Assembly: GCF_024679245.1 (NCBI RefSeq)
Contig: NC_090184.1
Coordinates: 18,385,644-18,449,643 of the forward strand
Origin: Pseudorasbora parva
Lineage: Eukaryota; Chordata; Actinopteri; Cypriniformes; Gobionidae
DNA: 64,000 nucleotides
Direction: 5' to 3'
Shown here: in pieces, positions 17,744 through 30,622 of the stretch
Layout of the letters: every line of letters starts with the position of its first letter
Numbering within the stretch: the stretch's first letter is position 1
The notes under the pieces: model-generated
The model's input: the letters and a program-made list of their open reading frames with translations, nothing else
The model's database searches: none
What the model was told of the DNA's origin: nothing
Program-made: the position numbers and the translations under genes

Positions 17744-19576
17744 TTTAAATGAGAAATGCGTGCCTTCACAGAGTGAACCGGGATGTTTCTTTAGCTGTAA
17801 ATATGTAATAATGTTTATGTTTTAATGTATTCAATATGTCCATATTGTACATTTCAGCATCTATTCACATGTAAAAATATGTAATTTTTGTACCTGTAAA
17901 TGAAATGTATTACTACCTACATGTTAACAATGAGACTAGGGTGCAAAAACTGTCCAGAGCCTAGATTCTATTTTTATAACACCCATTTCAGTTATATTTA
18001 TCGGGTAGCAGAAATAGTTTTGCATGCCATTCTAAGAAAAGTATCCTCCATAATTAAAGTATGATTACAGACCCTATATGGAGAATATGTGCTATAATGT
18101 TTAACTAGCATAATGACTGACAAATAAAGAGAAGAAAAATAAAGAGCTTTGATTAAATGTGCTATATGTCGCATTTGTGGCAGGAGGAAGTGAATGTGTG
18201 AAAAACCTACAGCACATTCAGCGTAAATTGCTTTCAAAACTTTATACACATATCAACAGACAAAAGAGGTTGATGTGCATTGAAAAGCACAGGATATGCA
18301 GCACACAGAGTTTTATCATGTTCACCTATTCACCAGGACCCATTAGCAAAACAAATATCAATCTAAACAACCACATTTTAGCATAGCCCTTCTCAGCATA
18401 CATAAAACGTATCAGCATTTTGGCTGAAGCTTTCAGGGTCAAGCTAGACATGAAATGTCTTTCCATTTCATCACGTAGAGCCAGACATTTGGAATATCAA
18501 CAATAATGCAATTGACATTTCAAGTTATTAAATATGAAATCCAGAGCATTAAAATGTTCTAGTAATAGCACAAAGTTAAACAACATTCCTGCTGAACTAG
18601 TCAGTTGGTGAAGCGATATTGTGTACTCCTCTGTGACTGCACCATTCTAACTTGGTGTTCAAGGTTGGCCAAAACATCTGTTCAGTTGGTTCTGCTGTAA
18701 TGATTTCTTGTTGTTGTTTAAAAAAGTTGAGATGCAGGGATTTGGGGAGATGTGTTCTCTCTCCATTGATATGAAGCCTACACAACTGTGTAATGCTTCT
18801 ATTAACCCTCTGTCTTTATCAACCCGGGATTCATTCATTACCCTCCACAAGTTAGACATCAACCCTTTTTATTACTTAATCTATTCATTACCAACAAAAT
18901 AACATGGAAAACTAAATAAAAGAATATCTGTGTTCTAATTTTTCCTTTGTAAAAAGTGTATAGGGTCCCCAGCAACCTGAAATATGTAGCCTAAGTATAC
19001 TTTTGTTTTTGTGCAAAAATAATGGAATCTCTGATGTCTCAATATATGCAATTCCTCCAGGTGGCAATGTCTGGTTAACAATGATGAAGTCATGTTTCAT
19101 TCATAATTACCGCAGGCATAAAACAAAACAAGACACAAATATCATCAACAAAACTTGATGAAAAATGAATTTACACAATTAAATATTAGTGTCACTGTCA
19201 CTTTTTAAAATGTTGAAAACAATGGTTTTAAGAATATGGTTGAGATCACAAGAAACGAGCCCGATGCTGCATGTACTGGGAAATGAGCTCTGACATTGAG
19301 AGGTGATGGTAAAAAGCATCTGCTCAAACTGAACCCTTCCAAGTTTGCAATGTGCTTTTCATTCTTTTGAAATTGTTAACATATCAGTTTTATTCTATTC
19401 TGGCATTTAAAGATCGATCGTGTTAAATGGATGTGTCCAAAAAAGTACTAAATCATGACGGATTGTTGAATTGTTTGAACAATAATGCACAATTTAGTAT
19501 TTAGTAAAAATTTTGTAATAAAGCTCTTGTTTTTGCTCTTGTTATTCTCAGGAATAATTTCTTATGTATATAAACT
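17744..19576. other. Anonymous AT-rich DNA
   Basis: No gene, RNA or element terminus recognised on either strand. Open frames are short and lack known motifs. Confidence 0.4.
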
Positions 19577-20230
19577 AGGGCTGTCGATCGATTAAAATAT
19601 TTAATCGGGATTAATCGCATATTGTCAGGAGTTAACTCGCTATTAATCGCAATTTAATCGCACATTTTTATCAGTTCCAAATATGCATGCTTTATGCAAA
19701 TGTACATTTATTATTTATTATATTTATGATGCGCGTTCCCTATTTAACTGCTGGTATTTTGTGTGTGTGCGCACCAAACTGTGCGCGATTCACGTGAACA
19801 GTGTGAGAAACACGGACTTGAGCGCTCTTGTTCAGAAACGTAACCTTTGTATTCTTTTTAGCCGATTGTAATGTATTGAGTTCAGTAAAACACATGTAGT
19901 GTAAGTGGAGATGGTGTTAATGATTTAGCTCGGACATGAGCGAGTCAGTGTATTCGCGTATCGCGCTAAGACGGCAGAGAATGTGCTCAGTGAAAAAACA
20001 CTTTTCTTTGGAGTTTAATAAAAGTTAAGCAGACAATATGGTAGCTTATGTAGGCTATAACTGCACTTTTTTCAGGGTAATGTTATTGTTAACCCTTTTC
20101 TTTCTGTATTAATGTTTGCTGCTGCATCCTTTACATCTATGGCTGATCTTCATTTCTCCAACTACGGGCCATAGATCAAACGTGCTCTGCGTTATTCGCG
20201 CGTTAATAATATGAGTGCCATTAAAATTAT
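19577..20230 (+). repeat. Second copy of tagggctgtcgatcgatta repeat
   Basis: It begins tagggctgtcgatcgatta and matches 15238-16260 in the same order, with internal deletion between about 19680 and 19735. This copy is not inside a hAT with CAGTGG ends, showing that the inner family moves independently. Confidence 0.6.
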
Positions 20231-22006
20231 TGAGAGAGTCTTTCAACAGTGTTCGGCAGCAGCCAGCGTCTAATACAAAGCTAGAAGAACAGCGCCTTTA
20301 GGCCTATTATCTCCTAGTGAGAAGTGTCATGTAGCTTTTAAGTTGCTAAACTATTTTGCTAATAAAATCGTCAGAGCCGTGCTGACAAACGTTTCTTTTT
20401 CTGTCCACACTGTATGTGTGTTTGAGTTTGAGTGGGAAAGCAGAGAGTTATGTGCTTTCCACACATAATAAAATGTAATTTTGTGGCAAAAAAACAAACA
20501 AAAAAAACAGAAGTAATTTGTCATTTTTATCCTGTTTTTTATATTTATTTGCTTGGTCAGAGTCGTTGTGGGTTTTGGTTATTTTGCTGTTGTATGCTGT
20601 AAGGACCTTTGAAATAAATGAAATCATTTGGCATAGTGATATGGAACTGTGAGACCTGCCTGGAACTACTATGGCTGTGCGTTCCCTGAAAATAATTGCA
20701 CACCTCAGAATGTTCGCCAACCATCAGATTCAAGCATTCAACAGCCCCATAGTATAATGCAGTATAAAATGGTTAGTTCCAGCTCTTGATTCTGATTGGC
20801 AATAGCTGTTTTATTTCAACCAACAGTTCTGTGTTTTAACACTACACAGCACCCTTAGCAACCACTCTTAGCAAAGTAAACATATGTTTGTTCTCATTTA
20901 TATTGTTCTTTGAAGCTGTATTATGTAGAAGGTTATTGTGAGATAGAGATCGATGACGAGTGCATTATTCACGATGTGACTAATTCAAAGAATTTGTATG
21001 ATTTTTTGCTAAAGAGTACATATTTGACAGGTTGGGCAGGTTTTCATATGAATGACCTAACCTCAAACCCCAGAAAGATTAGGTTAGTTTATAATGAAGA
21101 GCACGGAATATAACAATAATAAAACAAACTGAACGATAATTATTTGTATGCAAACCTTGAGATAATGCAGTTGAGGTAATCTGTTGCTAAAGTCGTGTGG
21201 GTTCTGATAGGCTGACAATAGCTGTTTTTATTGTTAATCAGCTGTAATGAAATTTCTTAAAGGGAAATGGAATATAAAAATATGATTCTTAAAAGAATTT
21301 CAACGATATTGTAATGCTTAAAGGAGAACAACATTGGATAAAACATCAAAAAAGACTTTACTGGTGATTTACAAGAAGAATATACAATAACACAAAACAA
21401 TACCCAAGACTGAACAAAACAGGGAGTATAACTACACATAGTTAATGAGGCTCCTTGTCACAACACAGAAGGAGACAGATGGTAGTTAAGAGTTAACAGT
21501 GTTTATTAAAGCAGAGTGGAACAGCAGGAACCAGGTGATGGGAAACAGATCATGAATGACTTTGCTGAATGATGGTGGTAACTTAGCTGGTGAAGGTTTT
21601 CTGTGCAGGTGGTGTGCGAAAATGAAGACAGGAGATCTAAATCAGGGAGACGGACTGAAGACAGGAGACACTATAGATCACTATAGATCGCAGGTGAGTA
21701 TAGTAGTAAGGAGTCTGACGTAGAGCAGTGTTGACTGCAACGAGCGGGTTGGTCCTGGTGATAAGGTGATAATTGGGGCTGTGGCGGTGTGTCTGACTCT
21801 GTGACAGAACTAAACAGGAACAGTTGGACAAATATGAACTAATCAGAGACCATAGTAACTAATGAGAACTCATACAGATAGAAATGACAGAATCGACTAA
21901 ACAGAACATTATTGTGCCAGATATACTTTGTATGTAGTTATTGTTACAGCTGTACGGTGGACTTCCCTGTTGTTTTAGAATTTGATTGATTATTAAAACA
22001 TTATAG
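20231..22006. other. Non-coding; probable repeat pieces
   Basis: No gene. Segments at 20770-20820 and 21185-21240 share a tctgattggc/caatagctgtttt type motif, suggesting ends of one dispersed element. 21455-21840 is a polypurine-rich segment similar in style to LTR or leader sequence, but no paired repeat was found. Confidence 0.35.
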
Positions 22007-22010
22007 TTAA

Positions 22011-22697
22011 AGCTGCACTATGTAATATTTTTGTCAGCTAGAGGGCGCCTATTCAAAACAAAGGCGTAGTTTGATGACACCAACTTTGAGCTCAGAATCT
22101 TGCGGACATGTGGTCTTCACCTCACAGCCGGTGGAAAAGAATCGGGATAGAACTCAGGCAGAAATCATGTTCATGGATGTGATTATTAACATTAGTGTAG
22201 TATGAAGCAGAGCAGGACTGAGTGTTGAGGGAGCTGAGCAAGGCCGCTGGAGTGATTGTTGAGCAACACACGGCTCGCAAACAGCAGGACTTTTATTACG
22301 AAGGGACACAATTGTCGGCGCCATTTCCGCTTTTTCATTCATGAGTATGAGGTAACACAGCTCTATTTATCATATTAGATACATTTAAGTGTGTTAAAAA
22401 TTGTGTTATGACGTTACTCGGTGCGTTCGCTCAATGGCTGCTGTGACACTTGTTCACGCTGCTAAGTGTAAAGCGTTTCTACAGAATAAAATCGGAACCC
22501 GAGGGTAACGCAGATTTGACGCAATTGACAGGCGACTCCCTCAGACGTCCCGGCTCCTTGGTTAAAATCACAATTTTCTCACCATTTACAAATAGTTGGA
22601 AACATTTGGGATATTGTAAGAACTCAAACTGAACAAAATATATAACACTGGCCTAGTGTTTTTTGGATATTTTACTGCAAAACTATATAGTGCACCT
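22011..22697. mobile_element. TTAA-flanked miniature transposon
   Basis: Ends agctgcactatgtaa and ctatatagtgcacct are imperfect inverted repeats, flanked by TTAA at 22007-22010 and 22698-22701. TTAA duplication points to the Kolobok or piggyBac superfamilies. No coding capacity. Confidence 0.8.
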
Positions 22698-22701
22698 TTA
22701 A

Positions 22702-24499
22702 CATTACAGTTATCGTCCTTGTATAGAAAAAGCCTTTAGTCACTCTGTGGCCCTCCTAAAAGTTTGCTGAGGCCCCCTAGTGGGCCCCGTCATCCTGGTT
22801 GAGAACCACCGCTCTAGATCTTTAGAAAATGGCTGGAAAAACTGAAGCTGTTTGCTTTTCCATAATCTCAGCAAATGGCATACATTTCTGAGCCAAGTGT
22901 ATAAAGAAAGTTTTTAAAGTATGCCTAATATGCGAGTCATGCAAGTCTGCCTCGCCTCATTTCCCATTCCCCGCTCTTGTCCCCATATTCTCCCTCTATT
23001 ACCTGTATCAATAAAAGTGATAAAATGCTCCAATAAAAAGTACGTACATTTCCGAATCATTGAGAATGGCCAAAAAGTTGTTTTTGTCATTGGAAGACAG
23101 ATCTCCATTACAGTTATGACTATAGTTTAAAACAGCATTCAAAGACGCTTTATGACTGAGCTTTTTTATCATTACATTCCGTATGCATACATATAAATGA
23201 CACTCTAATAAAATGCCTCATCTTGTTTAGAAACGAATGAATGAATGCTCAGAATTACTGTATTTGTCAGTTAATCCAAACACGTGTTTAATTAAATGTG
23301 TCAAACTGACTTGTTCTGAAAGAGCCTCTGGGAAATGTTTTAATTATAGGATGTTTTTTTTCCTTTTCTTTTTTGCTTATCTGTGTCTAATTACATCAGA
23401 ACTGCTAAAGCATGTACTGTGATAAATCCATTTTACTCGACACTGGTCATGATGAAACTTTGATTCAGAGCATTCACTTGGAGTATTACAGCTATTATAT
23501 CTGCTAATGCCAGATATTATTACACTGTTCTCAATAAGTAACAGTACAATAGTCTTTCATTTAGCCTAGCTCTTTCTTATAGCTAGTCCTATGAGGGGAA
23601 AAGAGGATGGCAATGTTCTTTCTGAGTAAAAGGCCACCATAGTGTAATACAGTTTTAAATCACACCCTCAAAGGTGAAATTACATAAGCTTATTGTTGCA
23701 GGCCATTCTTTTCCCACTCGTTCGTCAATAGCGACACATCAACCATGCACTTTGGATTATGTTTGTTCTAGTAAATGCTTTAAACAGGCACCTTTATTCC
23801 AGTGCTTTCGGGAAGTTATTTCACACAATGCGCTAATGAACGTGTGGGATATAGGTGCTTATTGAAAAGGTGCTTAATCCTTTCATCAAAGTCCATTATG
23901 ACCATTATGACACATTCCCATTTATTCAGAAAGAAAACAAAAATGTGAAAACCTCTCTTTGTAAAGACTAACAATATCAATGCCAGCCCTTTGTGGCACT
24001 TGCATTTTTATCTGAGATAATTAAACAAAAACACAGAGCTTCATATGAATTACGCTATTGAAACATCGAAAGGATAGCGCTAACCTATTAGTTTCAGTTG
24101 AAGATGGGAAGACTCAAGAAGCCTTTGTGTCCAACATTCAACATCCACCCACACTTTTCCACATTTATTCTCTTTCACTTCCTATTATAAGGCCGGAAGC
24201 ATGCATACTGTACAGTGCTTGGCCAACTGTTGTGCATAACTTACATGTGTTTTTGTGTTATATTGACGGTAGCAAACTTCAGCACATAGTTGTGTCCTAA
24301 ATGCACTACACTATGCGCGTAACATTCATGTGCCACACGTTATTAGGCTAGCTTGCTAACAGATCTAACCTGCTCAACAAGATTTGTTTCAGACTGTTGC
24401 TCCAGTGAAAATACTAAATTGCAACTTAAATGTGTAATTATTACAAATATATTTAAATACATGACATTTTCAAATGAAATGACAAGAGAATAGGCTTAA
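22702..24499. other. Anonymous DNA
   Basis: No gene or element terminus recognised. The short open frames have no known motifs. Confidence 0.4.
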
Positions 24500-25060
24500 C
24501 CCTTACGTAACAAAAATATATGTCTCAATATATTAGTTGACAATATATTTCTCAATATATTAGTTGACAATATATTTCTCAATATATTAGTTGACAATAT
24601 ATTTCATGTGTCTCCATATATTGTGAAATTTACATGGTAATATATCATATGATATATTATATAATAATATATTATATATGCAAGTTATATATTGCAATAT
24701 ATGGGACAATACTGCAATTATTGCCGTTTTCATATATTGAATAAATACATATTATTATACTATTCAATATATTGCTATGTATATTGAAATATATCCTACA
24801 ATATATGAAATTATATATTGGAAGAGTCATTGTATATATATGTAAATATATATGTAAAATTATATGAGATAATATACCTCAATGTACTGGATAATATAAT
24901 CAGATTTATATGGGAACATATGTCTTAAATATATTGATTTATATTACATAGTATATAATTATCATATATATATTGTATACATGGTAAATATGAAATAATC
25001 TAATGTACACTGTCTGTCATATATTTTAAAATATAACAGATTAAAATATAATATAGAAAT

Positions 25061-25699
25061 TAGGGCCGCGACTCGATTAAAAAAAATAATCTAATTAATT
25101 AGAGGCTTTGTAATTAATTAATCGCATTTTAATTGCATATAAATATTTGACCTGAGAACAATGAGAAGTAATTTTTCACATGTATTTTTAGTATACCACT
25201 GAATAATGACTGAATACATAAGCTTAATCAACAAAATATTGTTTATTTATTTCAGTCCAGCAGACCAGTGCATGTTTGCCAGTTTAGCAAAAGCATTTTT
25301 GTGATATTTGTGGCTCAATGTGCTGCGGTGATACGCAAATTCCTTGTTGTATAGCTTGCTCACAACCATGCTCTTGACGACGCTTCCATTCTTTCGTTTT
25401 TTAAAACAAAATTTCCCATCCACTGGGCCAAGCAAAGCGGTCTCATCAGCTTCTTCGTTCCATAGCTTCGTTCATGTTCACATGGTTTGTTGTTGTCGTG
25501 ACTCCAGAGCGCTAGTTGGTGTTCCAGTATAATTGGTCCGTCGAAACTCATTCATTGAAAAACGTTCCGCGGTGCAAAAATAAGTGTGGTAAAAAAATTT
25601 TTTTTTGCGTAATTAATTAATGCGTTAAAGTCACGTAATTAACGCATTAAAGTCACGTAATTAATTAATCTTAATTAACGCGTTAAAGTCCCGGCCCTA
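25061..25699 (-). mobile_element. Small hAT element with BED-finger remnant
   Basis: Ends tagggccgcgac and gtcccggcccta are inverted repeats flanked by a perfect 8-bp duplication ATAGAAAT (25053-25060 and 25700-25707). The interior holds attaattaatcgc-type sequence at both sides and a decayed BED zinc finger on the minus strand. Confidence 0.92.
25247..25435 (-). pseudogene. BED zinc-finger remnant of hAT transposase
   Basis: BED fingers are DNA-binding modules at the N-terminus of many hAT transposases and of ZBED proteins derived from them. The minus-strand frame reads GSVVKSMVVSKLYNKEFAYH then RSTLSHKYHKNAF, recalling the family pattern of C-x2-C, an aromatic/H-x-S-T spacing and a closing H pair. 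The Cys positions are replaced (Ser and Tyr in the SKLY position) and the closing His pair is disturbed, so it cannot bind zinc normally. Only this first module of a transposase survives in the 639-bp element, which suggests internal deletion of an autonomous parent. The call rests on pattern resemblance over about 35 residues. Confidence 0.6.
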
Positions 25700-26073
25700 A
25701 TAGAAATATTTTCTAAATATAGAAAATATATTGAATGTCATGCACCATCATATTTTCTAAATATAGAAAATATATTGAATGTCATGCACCATCTGATTTG
25801 GGCTATTGTTAATCAACCTCTGTAATATATGCAGGAGCTTGCTTAACTCACAAAAAATACTTTGTTTCAATAAACATACATGAAATAATTCAGTTTTATT
25901 TGTATATCAATGTATTTTAATATATGAATCAATATATAGCAATAGGTTGTCCATCCATATATTGCTATATATTTTCAAATATATGAGGAAGTTTCTGATA
26001 CATTGAAATATATTTTCTAATGTATTGCAATATAAATTCTAGTATATTGCAATATATTTTTGTTTCGTAAGGG

Positions 26074-26812
26074 AAGTTAAATGCATTTAATATAGATTTC
26101 AGCTATAATAGGAATTGCGCACTGACACATTTTGGATTTGAAAAAAGAGTGAAATTGGGATTGTGGAACTAAAAGCGCTTGCCGTAGAGGCAAAATAAAG
26201 GAATCTACCTGAGGGCTACTTGACAGATGTGTGTGCTACAGGTCTTGTTTCAGGGTAAATATCTAGTGTGTTAATAGGGCTTTATGCTCAAAAATAGAGA
26301 CAAGGTTGAAATCGAGAGACACTGATAAAGGATAATAGTCACGATGGAGAAGCATGATTTACTCTCTTAACAGAAAACACTTTCATCCACTCAAGTTTGT
26401 TTGTCCTACTTCCATATTCAAAAGTTATCAGAGAAGCAGCTGACTACCATTTCAGTGGTGTTACATGGGGAAGATGATGATAATATCTATCACTTCATTG
26501 AACTCCAAATAGTCGCCCCGTCGTCTTTTTACTGTTTACTGTCTCATCAAAGCACCTAAAAGAACAACAATCAATGAAACGAATGGCCCAGAGAACTTTA
26601 CCTTACTGCTGGAAAACCCAGCTAAAAGTGGTAGATGTCAAATATGTTCTGATTTCTAGCTGGTGGTTAGCTGCTTGAAGCCAGATTAGTTGAAAAATAT
26701 AGAGGAACTATCAGCAGATGGGGACAGACCAACCTTAACCTGCAATGACATGTTTTTCCAGCAAAGTCCTTGACCAATCTGAACCAACTTGCACTGTAAA
26801 CCTGAAGTTGGC

Positions 26813-26813
<1 letters not shown>
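26074..26813. other. Non-coding; contains diverged duplicated block
   Basis: No gene. 26371-26637 is similar in order to 29984-30210 (shared gtttgtttgtcctacttcca, tttcagtggtgttacatggg and ggaaaacccagc). Confidence 0.5.
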
Positions 26814-26897
<84 letters not shown>

Positions 26898-26904
26898 TAA
26901 TAAC

Positions 26905-26939
<35 letters not shown>
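26814..26939. repeat. (AAT)n microsatellite
   Basis: About 126 bp of ATA/AAT triplets with two aac interruptions. The long Ile- or Leu-only reading frames here are artefacts of the triplet. Confidence 0.97.
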
Positions 26940-26941
<2 letters not shown>

Positions 26942-27104
26942 GAAAGTAAAAGTAAATCAGTAATCATTTACTTCAAAATGTTTAAGAAATTCAAAAAGTT
27001 TAAGTAATCAGAATGGGCAGATTTATATTTTGTTTTGTATTTATACATTTTAATTACTCTTAACTTGAAATATTTGAGTAAGCTAAGTCATACATTTAGC
27101 TTAA

Positions 27105-27612
27105 AGAGTTAGTTCACCCAAAAATGAAATTGATGTCATAAATAACTCACCCTAATGTCGTTCAACACCCGTAAGACCTCCGTTCATCTTCAGAACACAG
27201 TTTAAGATATTTTATATTTAGTCTGAGAGCATATCTAAGTTTATGCAAACTATACTGTTCATGTCCAGAAAGGGAATAAAAACATCATCAAAGTAGTCCA
27301 TATGTGACATCAGTTAGTTAGTTAGAATTTCTTGATTCGGATCGCATGTCAAACTGCCAAACTGCTGAAATCACGTGACATTGACGATCCGAATGATTCG
27401 ATTTACTAATTCTGTTTGAATCTTTATTTGAGGATTGAAAACAAACAGGGAAGAGAAGACAATGCTGAATAAAGTCGTAGTTTTTGTGATTTTTGGACCA
27501 AAATGTATTTTCGATGCCTCAAGAGATTCTAATTAACTAACTGAAGTCACATATGGACTACTTTGATGATGTTTTTATTCCCTTTCTGGACATGACTAGG
27601 TGAAGTAACCCT
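27105..27612. mobile_element. TTAA-flanked miniature transposon, common cyprinid type
   Basis: Ends agagttagttcaccc and aggtgaagtaaccct are inverted repeats flanked by TTAA at 27101-27104 and 27613-27616. Internally 27260-27309 is the near-exact reverse complement of 27546-27595, so the element folds back. Such aaaaatgaaattgatgtcat starts are very frequent in cyprinid genomes. No coding capacity. Confidence 0.85.
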
Positions 27613-27616
27613 TTAA

Positions 27617-28436
27617 AACTATCATGTAATGTCAATTTAAATATTTAGTAGTGGAAACTTGGCTAGGTTTTACCAGCTAATTCAGTAAGTGCTAACTTGC
27701 TAATTGGTAAAACAATGCTTTTGATAGCATTAACATAGCATAACAATGGCTGAATGAGTATGGCAATTGTAATGTGTTAGCAGGGAGGAGAGAACCCAAG
27801 TGCAGTAACAGTTTATTCAAAAAACTAAATTCCAGATAATCTAAAACAGAGACAGGAACATAATCCAAACAGGAGACATAATTCAGACAAGGGAAAACCA
27901 GGAAAGCAAATTTACAAAGAGACCTACACCTAACAACTGAAATACACAGGTGCAAAGAAGCTTAACAAGTTAACAAGACACACCTGGGGAGACTAATTAA
28001 CATGAAAAACTAAAGAACTACAAAACATGGAACAAGACAGGAAATAACAAAAGTCCTCACACAAGATGGGAACACAGGTTGGGATCTGGGACAGCAATAG
28101 AACATTTACCTGTTCTCAAACCAAGCTCATGCTTCACTCACAATGATGGTAAACCCCCAAAAGCCCAATATAACAGAAACTCTTCTAAATCAGCAAAGCA
28201 AAATACATTTTTCACTTAACATTAATAGTCTAAACACATTATATAACACTTAATTTTAGCATTGACTCTCATATTTGAGTGTCATGGCAAAGCATTCTGA
28301 AAAAAGTTCACAAAATAACTCTTAAAATGTGTCACTCAACTTTAGACTCAAAAGAAAAAGTAAGTTCTAAATAATCATAAAAAATAATTAGATTGAACTA
28401 ATTTAATTTAACCAAACCACTTAATTATGTTTAATT
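27617..28436. other. Non-coding; possible LTR-leader-like repeat
   Basis: No gene. 27778-28085 (gggaggagagaacccaagtg start, purine-rich, gaaacaagaca-type end) resembles a widespread fish repeat, but no ends or duplications were found. Confidence 0.35.
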
Positions 28437-28610
28437 GTTTTGAGTAAAATAAAATAAAATAAAATAAATAATAATTTTAATTAAAATAAATAAGTTTACT
28501 TAAAAAAAATTAAAGAAAATTTACATTAAAAAAGTATTTTATTAAGTTAAAAACATTAAGTTCATATTAAATAAAATAAAATAAATTAAATTAAATTAAA
28601 CTGTTATGCC
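28437..28610. repeat. AAAAT-rich low-complexity tract
   Basis: Blocks of aaaat and aaatt repeats with short interruptions. Confidence 0.7.
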
Positions 28611-30622
28611 ATTTGTTAACATGCTGTGGTGTACCGATCAAGTAAAAAAAAACACTTTGATTACAAGTTTTAGATAACTTCATATTTTTCTAAATAAAAG
28701 TATTTTTAAACAAATATATTGAATTATTGACTCATACATTTATTTATTTGAGGATTTGCTACTAAGTCAACTAACCTTGTTTTGCCATACAAACATAAAA
28801 ATTATCCTACATTTAAAGATAATTATGAACATTATTATGGTTCTAAAAAAAATAGTTATACCATCAATTTAATAGTTTCTCATCTATGAACTAGGCTGAG
28901 ACGGACAAATGCCCTTCACTACATATTGGTAACCATTTACATTTTTGGACAAATCTAGGTCAATGATAAAATCATCAGATGCATATTCATGTACAAGCCC
29001 CACATTGTAGGGTTATAATAACCCATATCTAGGGCAGTCAATAAAAAGAAAGAAACAGTTATGTTTAAAGCTTCAATATAAAGCTTCTGGGTACAGTACT
29101 TCAAACAGCCAAACAGTTGTTCAGGAACTGCATACGGTAAGGTATAGTGATGAAACTGCAGTGAAGAGATGTTTCTGTAGAGGCCTCAAGGTTCACAACA
29201 GAGATGTTTTGACCCTCACAGTTTATTGCTACCAGCCAGGATTAAATAAAAGTGAAGGAATATGGGTCAAATCCAACACCTCGATATATTTTATTCATTG
29301 TTCTGGACTTTTACTCAAGTATGTGGAACCCTATATAATTTTACAAAAGCAAAACTTTTGTGCCGTCTGGTGCCTGCATTTTTTCTCTCTCTGACCGGTA
29401 GAACCATTTAGAAACTAAGTCGATAAGCACCCAGCCAGGATGAGTCAAACTTTACAATGCGAGCTTCATCTTAAAGGAAACAGCAATGCAGATATGCACT
29501 ATAAGACTTGATAACCTTCAAGAAAAGTCAACACGTGGTTTAGCCCATTAAAGCGCCGCTTCTCAGCTGTGAGCTTCCACCGCAAAGACCTCTTTATCTC
29601 AAAGTTAAACTAAATGAAAAGCAGAGAGTACATGCACTGAAAGAGATAAACTGTGCAGGAATGGGGGAACAGTGATGAAGAGTGTTTGAGAAAGTGAATG
29701 AGGACATCAGCACCGGAGGACTGATAATAAGATTGATGCATCAACAACAATGAATTCACACAGTGCCCTAAAAACAAGCACGCAGCACAGAGTATAATTG
29801 AGTGTTTCGTTAAAGGGGCTGTGATTGGGTGAGGATTAATGCATTCCCAGTTGGACAATCCATTATTTATTTTTTTGCTAGGTTAAGGTGTTTTTCAACT
29901 GTAACTGGTTTCTTTCATTTAAGATGATCTACCAGCTTACACCGACTAATTGCCAGTTTTTATAAGATAAAAACTAGCAAAAACAGAAAACACTTTAATT
30001 CAGTAAAGTTTGTTTGTCCTACTTCCACATTCACACATTAAATGAAAAGCAGCTGTCTAACGTTTCAGTGGTGTTACATGGGGGTGATTAGGATAATATT
30101 TTTCACTTCATTGAAATCCAAACAGATCATAAAATCAATTAAACTAATGGCCCAGAGGACTTAACTTCCCCGGTGGAAAACCCAGCCCAGTTTTGGAATG
30201 TGGTAGCTGTTTTTTTACTGGTATTAGCAAATCATTAGATGGTCCAAACTGGTCATTATTACAAAACATTTAACAAACCACCATGTTCCAAAAAACTAGT
30301 CAAGATGATCTACCAGCTTATATTATTTAATTACCAGCTTAATCAGCTAAAAACTAGCTACCATGTTAAAAACAACAACAAACAATTTGACCTGGGGCAT
30401 ACCATAAAGCGGAGGTGTATTCCAGAAAGTACGGTTAAATTATCGTCACATATACCCTGAACTCTCAGTTGATTAACCCAAACCTTGCTTACTCGAGGTA
30501 TGCTGGTTCCAAAAACGAGTCCCGGAGTAAGTTCAGACATCTCAGAGTGTTCTCGGTTAACACCCAAGACATTCTCAACAGAGCGACGAATCAATGATTC
30601 ACCATGGAAACAGCTTCTCAGA
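28611..30622. other. Anonymous DNA plus diverged duplicate block
   Basis: No gene. Around 29930-30360 several ctaccagctta-type motifs recur (also at 33740-33990 and 40650-40900), a dispersed repeat without clear ends. The last 230 bp resemble the sequence near 32880-33030. Confidence 0.35.
29984..30210 (+). repeat. Diverged direct copy of 26371-26637
   Basis: Colinear with 26371-26637, same orientation and about 3.6 kb away, with many substitutions and a deletion near 30125. Confidence 0.6.

Larger units (their letters stand above)
24500..26073. mobile_element. Palindromic AT-rich TIR element, interrupted
   Basis: Ends cccttacgtaacaaaaata and tatttttgtttcgtaaggg are inverted repeats. The interior is almost wholly short self-complementary units of the caatatattg type, including three tandem copies of a unit of about 27 bp (24526-24604) and a 43-bp direct duplication at 25705-25795. 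A 639-bp hAT sits inside (25061-25699). A short relative lies at 31292-31561. No coding capacity; superfamily not assigned. Confidence 0.75.

Noticed and set aside
17744..24499. Possible host gene in the longest element-poor stretch
   Set aside because: Only short frames, no domain motifs and no convincing splice-site series on either strand; an unrecognised small exon or ncRNA cannot be excluded.
26667..27007. Long Ile- or Leu-only reading frames
   Set aside because: Direct products of the (AAT)n triplet array.
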